The notes below the pieces were generated by a model. It worked only from the letters and a program-made list of their open reading frames with translations, had not been told where the DNA came from and did not search any database. Source: JBEVNX01 sp040507895 (GTDB lineage: Bacteria; Desulfobacterota; Binatia; JACPRU01). Taken from it: a DNA stretch of 18,548 bases. Both the position numbers and the translations under genes were made by a program. Location of the stretch: positions 1-18,548 of the forward strand of contig JBEVNX010000149.1 of the NCBI GenBank assembly GCA_040507895.1, in the 5' to 3' direction. The stretch's first letter is position 1; the number at the start of each line of letters is the position of its first letter. Below are positions 7,266-15,329 of the stretch, piece by piece.

Positions 7266-7314
7266 AGGGGGTCCGTCCGAGCCCTCGTCTCTCGAGCTCT
7301 CGGAGGGACCCCCT
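7266..7314. repeat. Long inverted repeat in the convergent gap
   Basis: Left arm AGGGGGTCC-G-TCCGAG (7266-7281) and right arm CTCGGA-G-GGACCCCCT (7299-7314) form a 15-bp stem with one G/G mismatch and a 17-nt loop. There is no T-run on either side. It may be a bidirectional terminator or part of a structured RNA. Confidence 0.7.
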
Positions 7315-7347
7315 GTCGCAGCGTGGCTTGCGGGAACCGCCCGGGTC

Positions 7348-7380
7348 GGTGGTGCCTGGACGCCCCAGGCTGAAACCACC
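7348..7380. repeat. Two-part hairpin GGTGGT-GCCTGG / CCAGGC-ACCACC
   Basis: The outer arms GGTGGT and ACCACC and the inner arms GCCTGG and CCAGGC are exact complements. ACGCC forms the loop and an unpaired TGAA lies on the 3' side. The bulged-stem shape is more RNA-like than a plain terminator. No riboswitch or known small-RNA class was recognised. Confidence 0.55.
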
Positions 7381-7454
7381 CGTGTCAAAGATTCATCGGG
7401 TGACCCGGCCTAAGGACCCACCACCTCACACGTCACCATTGGAAAATCTACCAT

Positions 7455-7470
7455 GGCTGGATCACCTCCT
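7455..7470 (+). other. 16-nt match to the 3' end of bacterial 16S rRNA (anti-Shine-Dalgarno tail)
   Basis: GGCTGGATCACCTCCT equals the conserved 3' terminus of 16S rRNA. The bases before it do not match the 16S helix 45 region, so only the tail is present. It may be an rRNA-derived scrap, a recombination scar, or chance. The rest of the 7154-7671 gap holds inverted repeats, a 12-bp palindrome (ATCGGCGCCGAT, 7631-7642) and no convincing gene. A plus frame that ends at 7663 in IGADLKKRYD is unassigned. Confidence 0.5.
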
Positions 7471-7671
7471 CCCTCGGCGCGGGCACCTTGCAGGTCCAGA
7501 GCACCTGCCAGCCAGGAACCGGCCGCCGATGCCGGCCCGAGGCCCGGTCTCGCGCCGTCTCGCCGAATTGCGAGAGTCGGCACGCCAAGGAGTTCGTGAG
7601 ACTCCGACCGTGATCGACACAATACACGCGATCGGCGCCGATTTGAAGAAGCGCTACGATTGACGAAGTCG

Positions 7672-8955
7672 CTAGCTCGGTCGCCGGACGATGACCGACA
7701 TGCCGCCGGCATACGGACGGAGCACCTCGGGCACGGTGATGGTTCCGTCGGCGCTCTGGAAGTTCTCGAGGATGGCGATGAGGACGCGGGGAAGCGCGAG
7801 GCCGCTGCCGTTCAGCGTATGCACGAGCTCCGGCTTGCCCCCGCCGCTCGGCCGAAACCGGATGTTGGCCCGGCGGGCCTGGAAATCACGGAAGTTCGAG
7901 CACGAGCTCACCTCCAGCCATTCCTCGCAGCCCGCCGCCCAAACCTCGATGTCGAATTTACGGGCCGCCGTGAAGCTCAGGTCGCCCGTGCACATCTCGA
8001 CGATGCGATGGCGCAGGCCGAGCCGGCGGCAAACCTCCGCGGCGGCGTCGAGGAGCGAGCTCAGCTCTGCGTCGGACTGGTCGGGATGCACGAACTTCAC
8101 CATTTCTACCTTGTCGAACTGGTGGCCGCGCTTGATGCCGCGAACGTCTCGTCCGGCGCTCATCTTCTCGCGCCGAAAGCATGGCGTGTAGGCGACGTGG
8201 AGCAGCGGCAGGCGCGCCGCATCGAGGATCTCGTCCCGATACAGATTGGTGACCGGTACCTCCGCCGTCGGCACGAACCACAAGTCCTCTTCGGCGTCCC
8301 GGTACAGGTTCTCGCCGAACTTCGGCAGGTTGCCCGTCCCGACCAGGCACTCGCGCTTGACCATCGCAGGCGGGTAGACCTCGACGTAGCCGTGCTCGCG
8401 CACGTGCAGGTCGATCATCCAGGCGATCAGGGCGCGCTGGAGGCGCGCACCCGCGTCCAGTAGGATGTAGAACCGCGAGCCGGAGATCTTCACGCCGCGC
8501 TCGAAATCGAGCACGCCGAGCTCTGGCCCGATCTCCCAGTGCGGCCGCGGCGTGAAGTCGCGACGCGGCTCGTCCCCCTCCGTACGCACGACGCGGTTGT
8601 CCCGCTCGTCGCGACCGACCGGCACCGCGGGGTGCGGAAGGTTGGGCACCTCGAGGAGCAGCCGCTCGAAGCCAGATTCCGCTTCGGCGAGCTCCTTCTC
8701 GACCCGCCCGAGATCCTCCCCTGCCCGCTTCATCTCCGCGACCGCCGTCGCTCGCGCCGCCGCGTCCTCGATCTTGGCGATCTCGCGCGATCCCTTCGCG
8801 CGCTCCGCCCGCCGGCGCTCGACGTCGTGGATCAGCCGCCGCCGTCGCTCGTCGGCGGCGAGCAGCGCGCCGAGCTCCTCGGCGCCGTACCCGACCTTGG
8901 CGAGCTCGCTCCGGAAGAAGTCGGGGCGCTCGCGAATCGCGCGGATGTCCAGCAT
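7672..8955 (-). CDS. serS: Seryl-tRNA synthetase
   Basis: A 427-residue class II synthetase that charges tRNA-Ser (and tRNA-Sec where present). The N-terminal arm (about residues 27-102) is the expected antiparallel coiled coil that grips the long variable arm of the tRNA. The catalytic core follows: motif 1 around 161-195, the serine-binding TAEVP at 230-234, motif 2 with FRRE (R261) and KRGHQFDKVE, and motif 3 with NGSGLALPR (382-390). The LALPR form of motif 3 differs from the LAVGR form of enterobacteria and is seen in several other phyla. The ATG at 8955 directly follows the TAG of yraN with no gap, so translation is probably coupled. It is the last gene of the minus-strand operon. Length and motifs are complete. 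Confidence 0.97.
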   Translation of the reverse strand: MLDIRAIRERPDFFRSELAKVGYGAEELGALLAADERRRRLIHDVERRRAERAKGSREIAKIEDAAARATAVAEMKRAGEDLGRVEKELAEAESGFERLLLEVPNLPHPAVPVGRDERDNRVVRTEGDEPRRDFTPRPHWEIGPELGVLDFERGVKISGSRFYILLDAGARLQRALIAWMIDLHVREHGYVEVYPPAMVKRECLVGTGNLPKFGENLYRDAEEDLWFVPTAEVPVTNLYRDEILDAARLPLLHVAYTPCFRREKMSAGRDVRGIKRGHQFDKVEMVKFVHPDQSDAELSSLLDAAAEVCRRLGLRHRIVEMCTGDLSFTAARKFDIEVWAAGCEEWLEVSSCSNFRDFQARRANIRFRPSGGGKPELVHTLNGSGLALPRVLIAILENFQSADGTITVPEVLRPYAGGMSVIVRRPS

Positions 8956-9318
8956 CTATTCGGGGACCTCGAAGGCGTTCTCGACGTGCTCGATCTTCGG
9001 CGCGCCATCCTGCCATTCGACGGCGACGACATCAAAGCGCGCCCGGCGGTCGTCGAGTCGCCGCCGCGCCAAAAAATTCGCGGCCAGCCGCGCGACCTGG
9101 CGGCGCTTGCGCCCGTCGATCGATTCGAGGGGGGTGCCGAACCGCGCACCGCTCCGTGTGCGCACCTCGACGAAGACCAGCGTGTCGCCCCGCTCGACGA
9201 CGAGATCGATCTCTCCGAAACGCGAGCGCAGATTGCGCGCGACGAGGCGGTAGCCGGCGCGGCGGAGGTGATCCCACGCGAGCTCTTCGCCGCCTCGCCC
9301 GCGCTCGATCCGGTTCAA
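8956..9318 (-). CDS. yraN: YraN/UPF0102 family nuclease-like protein
   Basis: A 120-residue protein, the normal length for UPF0102. It has the nuclease-fold signature of the family: E11 in GRGGEELAWDHL, then RFGEIDLVVERGD (E36, D38) and LVFVEVRTR (E51, R53). Most family members have EVK at the last position, so the arginine is a mild variation. The fold resembles Holliday-junction resolvases and restriction endonucleases; the cellular role is not settled. The start codon overlaps the TGA of the transglutaminase gene (ATGA, 9315-9318), and the stop abuts the serS ATG. Confidence 0.92.
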   Translation of the reverse strand: MNRIERGRGGEELAWDHLRRAGYRLVARNLRSRFGEIDLVVERGDTLVFVEVRTRSGARFGTPLESIDGRKRRQVARLAANFLARRRLDDRRARFDVVAVEWQDGAPKIEHVENAFEVPE

Positions 9319-11378
9319 CGCCCCTCCGCTGCCGGCGCCTCCGACGCCAGTGAAGCAACCGCCTCCTCGACGGCGTCATCGAGCTCGTCGCTCGATCCCG
9401 GCCGCCCCGAGAAGCGCGCGGCGTGATAGAGCGCGGTGATGCGCGCGACGGCGGCGGCATGCGCAGCGAGGCTCGGGGCAACGCGGCGGTAGAACTCGAG
9501 GGGAGTCTCCGCGGCTCGCTTCTCGAGGCCGCGCTCGGCGAGCGCCTGAAGAAGGCGGAGGTAGCTCCTCGTGACCATGGACACGGCTCCGGCCGCGGAG
9601 TCTGCCTGTTGCTTGCGCCGGCGCCACGCCCAGGCGGTGAGCGCCGCGACGGTCAGTGCGAGTGCGGTTGCCTGCCACGGCACCCCGGAGTCGGCGGCCG
9701 TTTCGCCGTCGGGCGAGAACGACGTCCGCCAATCGTGCGCCAGCCACTGCCAGAGGCGCTGCGAAGCATTGCGCAACGATAGAGCGGCCTCCGCCTGGTC
9801 CTCGAGCGTGTAGTTGATGACGTAGCGATACCAGCGCATCTGCAGCGCATCGATCGCATCGGCAAGCTGCCTGCGGAGCCCCGGCTCGCGGGGCGCAACG
9901 GCCGGCGTCGGGTCGTAGGTGCGCCAGGCGCCGTCGACGAAAGCCTCCACCCAGCTGTGCGCGTCGCTCTGCCGAATGAGGAAGTAGCTGCCGTACGGGT
10001 TCCACTCCCCCCCCGCGTAGCCGGTCACCACCAAGCTCGGGATTCCAACCGCGCGCAGCATCACGGCGTAGGCGGAGGCGAAGTATTCGCAGTGACCGCG
10101 TCGCGTCTGAAGTAGAAATCGCGTCAGCGGGTCTTGCGAGCCGGAGAATCCCGGTTCGAGAGTGTACTCGAAGCCGCGGCGGAGGTAGCCGAGGAGCGCC
10201 TCCGCGCGCGCGGCGTCTCTGGCGAGGCCGGAAACCTGCGACCGCGCCAGGTCGATGATTCGCGGATCGAGCGGCGGCAGCGCGAGGGTCTCGACGGTCG
10301 GTGGCACGCGGCGTGGCCCAAGCGAAGCCAGGACCTGGTAGCGCGTGCGAATCCCCGTCGGCCGGATGACGCGCAGGTTGCCGGTCGAGTCCATGGAGAC
10401 CTCGGAGAAGCGGCCGCGGATCTCCAGCGCGGTGCCGGCGAAGAACACCACGGCCGAGTTCTGGGGCTCCAGGATCACTTCTTGGCGTAGCAGTGGGCGA
10501 CGCGACGCCGTCACCAAGGACGTGAATACGCCCGCTTCTGGGCGCGCCAGCGGATGCAGCTCCTTCGGACGGCGCCGCCAGTTCCGGCCGTCGAAGTGAT
10601 CCAGGGCGGCTCCGCGCCAATAGCGGGCGCCCTGCAGCAGATCCGGACGATCCACCGTGACCCGCAGCGCCACCGCGTCGTCCTGCTTGAGTGCCGCAAC
10701 GCTGCCCGGGCCGACCTCCTCCGCAAACCCCGTGAGGACTTGGCCGCCCGCGAACGGCGCGGCGAAGTAGCCGGCGCCGACGCGCGGGAAGATGACGAAG
10801 ATCACGAGCGTCGACACGAACAGCACGACGGTCGTGGCGGCGAGCGAGCGGAACAGAGAGGGCTCGACGAACGACTCCTCCTCGAGGCGATGAGCGGCCG
10901 GGGAACCGCCGATCTCGCGTCGCAGCTCGAAGAGCACCAGCACGCAGGGCGCGAGCAGCAAATAGGCGAAAAACAACACCGCGAAGATCGGCTCGACGGT
11001 GAGCGCGGCGGCGGCCAGCAACTGGAAGAACGACAGCACGAAGATCTGCAACCAGTCGCGGTCTTGCTTGTGCGCCGCGCCCTTCAAACCCGTGAGCACG
11101 AGGAGGAATTCCGCGATCGCCCGCACGGGCGGCGCTCCCCGCAGCAACACCGGGGCGAGGCTCAAGACCAGGGCGCCGAGCATGCACGCGTTGGCCGCCT
11201 GCTCCGAGATGCCGTAGCCGCTCGCGCGCCACTCCCTCCAGGCGCTCCAGCCGAGTCCTCCGAGCGCCACCGCCACGTACCACCCGGCGACCTCGTGGGT
11301 CGTGGCCAAGGCGCCGACGCCGACGGCCGCGAGCAGGTGACCGGCGACCACGAACTGTTTGTGAAAATTGAGCCTCAT
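9315..11378 (-). CDS. TgpA-like membrane transglutaminase (DUF3488 + transglutaminase core)
   Basis: A 687-residue inner-membrane protein. The N-terminal 210 residues are a run of membrane helices (DUF3488/TgpA_N type), beginning MRLNFHKQFVVAGHLLAAVG. A soluble periplasmic domain carries the transglutaminase core: C430 in GHCEYFAS, H474 in SDAHSWVEAF and D489 in TYDPTP. A further helix (WQATALALTVAALTAWAW) and a cytoplasmic DUF4129-like tail follow. The ATG at 11378 is preferred: it overlaps the DUF58 stop as ATGA, and the 70-residue upstream extension is arginine/alanine-rich shadow. In Pseudomonas TgpA is essential, but the target of the family is unknown. It sits with MoxR and DUF58, the standard partners, so a role in envelope protein assembly or modification is inferred. 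Confidence 0.93.
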   Translation of the reverse strand: MRLNFHKQFVVAGHLLAAVGVGALATTHEVAGWYVAVALGGLGWSAWREWRASGYGISEQAANACMLGALVLSLAPVLLRGAPPVRAIAEFLLVLTGLKGAAHKQDRDWLQIFVLSFFQLLAAAALTVEPIFAVLFFAYLLLAPCVLVLFELRREIGGSPAAHRLEEESFVEPSLFRSLAATTVVLFVSTLVIFVIFPRVGAGYFAAPFAGGQVLTGFAEEVGPGSVAALKQDDAVALRVTVDRPDLLQGARYWRGAALDHFDGRNWRRRPKELHPLARPEAGVFTSLVTASRRPLLRQEVILEPQNSAVVFFAGTALEIRGRFSEVSMDSTGNLRVIRPTGIRTRYQVLASLGPRRVPPTVETLALPPLDPRIIDLARSQVSGLARDAARAEALLGYLRRGFEYTLEPGFSGSQDPLTRFLLQTRRGHCEYFASAYAVMLRAVGIPSLVVTGYAGGEWNPYGSYFLIRQSDAHSWVEAFVDGAWRTYDPTPAVAPREPGLRRQLADAIDALQMRWYRYVINYTLEDQAEAALSLRNASQRLWQWLAHDWRTSFSPDGETAADSGVPWQATALALTVAALTAWAWRRRKQQADSAAGAVSMVTRSYLRLLQALAERGLEKRAAETPLEFYRRVAPSLAAHAAAVARITALYHAARFSGRPGSSDELDDAVEEAVASLASEAPAAEGR

Positions 11379-12487
11379 GCGACGCGAAGCAGCGTGCCGG
11401 GCGGCAGGCTCGCCTCCTCGCGCGTCGTCACGAAGAAGCCAGCACCCAGCCGCTCGACCTCGTGCTGCCAGTCGCGTAGGCGCGCGTCCTGCGGCTCGCT
11501 CCCGGCCGGCAGGGGCTGCACCTCGGCGAGGAAAGTCAGCGCGGCGTGCAGCTGTTGCGAACCGCTCTCGTGGAAGGCGGCGTGCCAAGAATAGAGATGG
11601 GCAGTCCTACCGGTGCGGCTAGCCGACCAGATCATCGATGCGGTGCGCTCGACGGCCGCCTCGAAGGCGGCGCCGGCGGGGCCGCGATTGTCGAAGAAGA
11701 GCGCGAGCGGGCGGTCGAGCCGCTCTGCATACTCGGTCACCATCCATTCGCCGGCGCGAGCCGACACGCGCCAGTGGATGCGTCGTGGATCGTCGTCATC
11801 CAGCTTGCGCCGCAGCCCGACCATCTCCTCGCCGAGGCGGTGCTTGCGAAAGCCGTCCTGCCCGGCGCCGCGGGCCAACCGCCGCCCTCCCTCTTCGCTC
11901 ACGGCGGGAAAGATCACGCACGACTCGCGCGCCGCGACGATGCGCGTCTTCTCGAAGAGCCCGAAGGGAAAGCGCGTGACGAAATGGATCCGGCGAAACG
12001 CTTGGCGCCCGCGGCGCGGAAACGTCCAGAGCTCCACGTACGAGCGTTCGGCGCCGGAATCGAGGCGATCGACGAAGCCGATGCGCCGCCGCTCTTGACC
12101 CTCCAAGCCGTCGTGGATCTCGACGGCATAGCTGGCCCGGCGCCGGCTCGAGTTCCTGACGCGGATCTCCAGCGCCGTGGCGCGCTGCGCGAAGACCTCG
12201 GCCGGCAGCCGTCGCTCCACCTGCAGGTGGCGAACCACCCGCTCCGACAACAGCCCGGAGACGACGATCAGCGACACCAACATCGCGAACACCAGGTAGA
12301 ACAGGTTGTGCCCGGTGTTCAGCGCGGCCAGGCCGATCGCGATCGTGACGCCGAGAAAGAACCATCCGTCGCGCGTGAGACGCAAGCTGCGGTACGGGTA
12401 GAAGGCCTCGGTCCAGGACTCGATTTGGGTAGCGCGCTCGCGGACCCTCGCCGCGATCGTCCGCAGCGTCCGGAGCACTCGCTTCAC
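11375..12487 (-). CDS. DUF58 domain protein, membrane-anchored, MoxR partner
   Basis: A 370-residue protein. Residues 42-82 form two membrane helices (WFFLGVTIAIGLAALNTG, then LFYLVFAMLVSLIVVSGLLS). A beta-rich linker follows, then the DUF58 signature LRRKLDDDDPRRIHWRVSAR and a von Willebrand A-like fold. The usual LPGDD before PRRIHW is LDDDD here, a small departure. Translation starts at GTG (12487), overlapping the moxR TGA as GTGA. The stop overlaps the next start as ATGA. Such proteins are taken to present substrates to the MoxR ATPase; direct evidence for this subfamily is thin. Confidence 0.92.
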   Translation of the reverse strand: MKRVLRTLRTIAARVRERATQIESWTEAFYPYRSLRLTRDGWFFLGVTIAIGLAALNTGHNLFYLVFAMLVSLIVVSGLLSERVVRHLQVERRLPAEVFAQRATALEIRVRNSSRRRASYAVEIHDGLEGQERRRIGFVDRLDSGAERSYVELWTFPRRGRQAFRRIHFVTRFPFGLFEKTRIVAARESCVIFPAVSEEGGRRLARGAGQDGFRKHRLGEEMVGLRRKLDDDDPRRIHWRVSARAGEWMVTEYAERLDRPLALFFDNRGPAGAAFEAAVERTASMIWSASRTGRTAHLYSWHAAFHESGSQQLHAALTFLAEVQPLPAGSEPQDARLRDWQHEVERLGAGFFVTTREEASLPPGTLLRVA

Positions 12488-13407
12488 AGCGGGACTCGCA
12501 CGTCTTCGAGAATCGCGGCGAGAACGCTCTCCTCGCGCTCGAGATCCGTGATGCCCTGGCCGCGAAGCTGCAGGCGATGCGCCAGCACCGGCACAGCGAA
12601 TTCCTTGATGTGGTCGGGCCGCACGTAGTCGCAGCCCTCGAGGAGAGCCGCCGCCTGTGCCGCGCGGTAGAGCGCCTTGGCGGCCCGCGGGCTGGCGCCG
12701 AGCTCTACGGCGGGCGAACGGCGCGTGGCCGTGACGACGTCGAGTATGTAGCCGACGAGCGCCGGGTCGACACGCACTTCTTCGACGGCCGCCTGCGCTC
12801 GGCGCACGTCCCCGGCCGACAGCACCGGCTCGAGCTCCGCCGGCGAAGTGTGCGACACTAGAATCGCGCGCTCCGAATCGGCATCGGGATAGCCGATCGA
12901 GATGCGCATCAAGAATCGGTCGAGCTGCGACTCGGGGAGCGGGAAGGTGCCGTGATACTCGCGCGGGTTCTGCGTCGCCAGCACCATGAACGGCTCCGGC
13001 AGCGCGTAGGTGTGGTGGTCGACGCTGATCTGTCCTTCGTTCATCGCCTCCAAGAGCGCGCTCTGGGTTCGCGGGCTCGTGCGGTTGATCTCGTCGGCGA
13101 GGATGAGCTGGTGGAACAGCGGCCCTTCCTTGAAGACGAACTCCTGGGTCTCCGGGCGATAGACCGAGACACCGATGAGGTCGGCCGGAAGCAAATCGCT
13201 GGTGAACTGGATGCGCTGGAACGAGCAGCCAATCGAGCGCGCGAGCGCCGAGGCGAGGGTCGTCTTGCCGACGCCCGGGACGTCTTCGATGAGTAGATGG
13301 CCGCGCGCGATGAGGCAGACCACGACCCTGCGAACCGCCGCCGCCTTCCCCTTGATCACCTGCTCGATGTTCTCGATGAGGCGGCCGATGTCGCTCGGCT
13401 GCGTCAC
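12484..13407 (-). CDS. MoxR-family AAA+ ATPase
   Basis: Chaperone-type ATPase of the AAA+ superfamily, about 307 residues from the chosen start. Numbering from the longer GTG at 13425, the Walker A is VPGVGKTT (K54), Walker B is LILADE (D111-E112), sensor 1 is ATQNP (N153), the arginine-finger region is QLDRF (R170) and sensor 2 is ASPRA. I choose the GTG at 13407 because GAGG lies 8 nt ahead; the GTG at 13425 has no visible ribosome site. MoxR proteins use ATP to mature or insert factors into larger complexes, commonly with a DUF58/VWA partner, and that partner is the next gene. First gene of the minus-strand operon, transcribed away from gatC. Confidence 0.95.
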   Translation of the reverse strand: MTQPSDIGRLIENIEQVIKGKAAAVRRVVVCLIARGHLLIEDVPGVGKTTLASALARSIGCSFQRIQFTSDLLPADLIGVSVYRPETQEFVFKEGPLFHQLILADEINRTSPRTQSALLEAMNEGQISVDHHTYALPEPFMVLATQNPREYHGTFPLPESQLDRFLMRISIGYPDADSERAILVSHTSPAELEPVLSAGDVRRAQAAVEEVRVDPALVGYILDVVTATRRSPAVELGASPRAAKALYRAAQAAALLEGCDYVRPDHIKEFAVPVLAHRLQLRGQGITDLEREESVLAAILEDVRVPL

Positions 13408-13425
13408 GCCTCGATCCTCACTCAC

Positions 13426-13546
13426 TCAGCGTACTGGATGGCCGAGGGAGCATTCAACATGGCTTTCGAGCGCCGTTAAAGGGGCCTCGGCCCGCGCCGG
13501 GACGGCGAATTTGAGGCTCCCGTGCTCCTGTGTTACCTCCCACCGG
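13426..13546. promoter_or_regulatory. Divergent control region between moxR operon and gatCAB operon
   Basis: Both transcription units must start in or near this 121-bp gap, since genes run outward on both sides. A possible minus-strand promoter is TTGAAT with an 18-bp spacer to TACGCT (a weak -10), which ends about 20 nt ahead of the preferred moxR GTG. I see no convincing -10 for gatC and no operator-like palindrome. Position is the main evidence. Confidence 0.35.
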
Positions 13547-13834
13547 ATGAAGATCACGCGCGCGGAGGTGCGCCACGTGGCGGCGCTCGCCCGGCTCGAG
13601 CTGTCCGCGGAAGAAGAAGAGCGGATCGCCGGGGAGCTCGAATCGATTCTCGGCTACGTCGAGAAGCTGGACCAGCTCGACGTCACGAACGTGGCGCCGA
13701 CGGTCCACGTCTTCGACGTCGGCGCGGCGTTCCGCGAGGACGAGGTGCGCAACGGCCCAGCGGTCGAAGAGCTCCTCGTCAACGCGCCCGACCGCTGGCA
13801 GGGCTTCTTCCGCGTTCCCAAGATCATCGAGTGA
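13547..13834 (+). CDS. gatC: Asp/Glu-tRNA(Asn/Gln) amidotransferase subunit C
   Basis: A 95-residue subunit, the standard GatC length. It opens MKITRAEVRHVAALARLELS, matching the family N-terminus, and has the central LESILGYVEKLDQLDVTNVAPT helix-turn and the tail FRVPKIIE. GatC wraps around GatA and helps fix GatA to GatB. The ATG at 13547 fits the family start. The upstream sequence lacks a clear Shine-Dalgarno, so initiation may be weak or close to the transcript start. It is the first gene of a plus-strand operon with gatA 10 bp downstream. Confidence 0.94.
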   Translation: MKITRAEVRHVAALARLELSAEEEERIAGELESILGYVEKLDQLDVTNVAPTVHVFDVGAAFREDEVRNGPAVEELLVNAPDRWQGFFRVPKIIE

Positions 13835-13844
13835 AAGCTCCCGC

Positions 13845-15329
13845 TTGAACGTCGATCCCTCCTCGCTCACGCTGGCGAGTGCCTCGCGGCGCCTCTCCCG
13901 TCGCGAGCTGTCCGCGGGCGAGCTCGTGGAGGCCTGTCTGCGGCGCATCGAGGAAACCGAGCCGCGCCTGCATGCATTTCTCGCGGTGAGCGACGGCGAG
14001 GCCCGCCGGCAAGCAGCCGCCGCGGACGAACGGCTCGCGCGGGGCGAACCGCTTTCGCCGCTCGACGGCGTTCCGATCGCGCTGAAGGACGTCTTCTTGA
14101 CTCGCGGCGTACGCACGACCGCAGCGTCGCGGATCCTCGAGAATTTCGTGCCGCCGTACGACGCCACGGCGGTGGCCAGGCTTCGCAGCCGGGGCGCGGT
14201 GCTGATCGGCAAGACCAATTGCGACGAGTTCGCCATGGGCTCTTCCACCGAAAACTCCGCGTTCGGTCCGTCGTTCAATCCGTGGGACCCGAGCCGTGTT
14301 CCCGGCGGCTCCTCGGGCGGCTCGGCCGTCGCGGTGGCGGCGGGCCAGTGCCTGGCCGCGCTCGGCACCGACACGGGCGGGTCGATTCGTCTGCCCGCTT
14401 CATACTGCGGCGTCGTCGGGCTGAAGCCCACGTACGGCCGTGTCAGCCGCTACGGCATCGTCGCCTATGCGTCCTCGCTCGACCAGGTCGGTCCATTCAC
14501 TCGCGACGTGCGCGACGCTGCGATCCTGCTCGAAGCGCTGGCCGGGCATGACCCGCGCGACGCCACGTCCGCGCCGATCGAGACGCCCAACTACGAGAGC
14601 CTGCTCGAGAGCGGGCTCGGCCCGCTGCGGATCGGCGTGCCGCGCGAGTACTTCGAGGAAGGCATGCAACCGGAGGTCGACTCCTCGGTGCGCGAAGCGA
14701 TCGCGGTGCTCGAGTCGCTCGGCGCCAGTGTCGAGACCGTCTCGCTGCCGCATGCCACGTACGCGATCGCGACCTACTACTTGATCGCCACCGCGGAGGC
14801 CAGCTCGAACCTCGCGCGCTACGACGGCATCCGCTACGGGCGGCGCGCCGCCGGCGCCGAGAGCTTGCTCGACGCGTACCGCCGCTCCCGCGACCAAGGG
14901 TTCGGCGCGGAGGTGAAGCGCCGCATTCTGCTCGGCACCTACGCGCTTTCGGCGGGCTACTACGAGGCTTACTACGGCAAGGCACAGAAGGCACGAACCC
15001 TGGTGCGAAAGGACTTCGAGGACGCGTTCGCGCGCTGCGACCTGCTGGTGGCGCCGACCGCGCCGACCACCGCCTTTCGGATCGGCGAGAAGCTCGCCGA
15101 TCCGCTGTCGATGTATCTCTCCGACGTGCTGACGATCTCGGTCAACCTCGCGGGTTTGCCGGCGCTGTCGCTGCCTTGCGGCATCGACGGCTCGGGACTG
15201 CCGATCGGGGTTCAGCTGATCGGCAAGCCGTTCGGCGAAGCGGCGCTGCTCGGCGCCGCGTATGCCTACGAGCAGGCGACCGAATGGCATCGGGCGCGTC
15301 CCCCGTCGCTCGCGGAGGCCGCGACATGA
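13845..15329 (+). CDS. gatA: Asp/Glu-tRNA(Asn/Gln) amidotransferase subunit A
   Basis: A 494-residue amidase that frees ammonia from glutamine for transfer to misacylated Glu-tRNA-Gln or Asp-tRNA-Asn. The amidase-signature triad is in place: K81 in IALKDVF, S156 in PGGSSGGSA and the nucleophile S180 in DTGGSIRLPAS. Spacing equals that of the well-studied staphylococcal enzyme (79, 154, 178) plus two, which supports the TTG start at 13845. No strong ribosome site precedes it, so coupling to gatC (10-bp gap) is likely. The TGA overlaps the gatB start as ATGA. Confidence 0.96.
   Translation: MNVDPSSLTLASASRRLSRRELSAGELVEACLRRIEETEPRLHAFLAVSDGEARRQAAAADERLARGEPLSPLDGVPIALKDVFLTRGVRTTAASRILENFVPPYDATAVARLRSRGAVLIGKTNCDEFAMGSSTENSAFGPSFNPWDPSRVPGGSSGGSAVAVAAGQCLAALGTDTGGSIRLPASYCGVVGLKPTYGRVSRYGIVAYASSLDQVGPFTRDVRDAAILLEALAGHDPRDATSAPIETPNYESLLESGLGPLRIGVPREYFEEGMQPEVDSSVREAIAVLESLGASVETVSLPHATYAIATYYLIATAEASSNLARYDGIRYGRRAAGAESLLDAYRRSRDQGFGAEVKRRILLGTYALSAGYYEAYYGKAQKARTLVRKDFEDAFARCDLLVAPTAPTTAFRIGEKLADPLSMYLSDVLTISVNLAGLPALSLPCGIDGSGLPIGVQLIGKPFGEAALLGAAYAYEQATEWHRARPPSLAEAAT

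Noticed and set aside
7660..9426. Long plus-strand frames opposite serS and yraN
   Set aside because: serS and yraN have complete catalytic motifs on the minus strand; the opposite frames have repetitive arginine/serine composition typical of shadows.
11379..11588. 70-residue N-terminal extension of the transglutaminase
   Set aside because: It overlaps the DUF58 gene, is arginine/alanine-rich, and the ATG at 11378 gives the standard ATGA coupling and a membrane helix at once.
10554..12628. Plus-strand frames of about 350 codons opposite tgpA and DUF58
   Set aside because: Antisense to clear genes, with no recognisable motif.
13297..13479. 60-codon plus-strand frame across the start of moxR
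   Set aside because: Mostly antisense to moxR, no ribosome site, no family; the control-region role of the DNA is the simpler reading.
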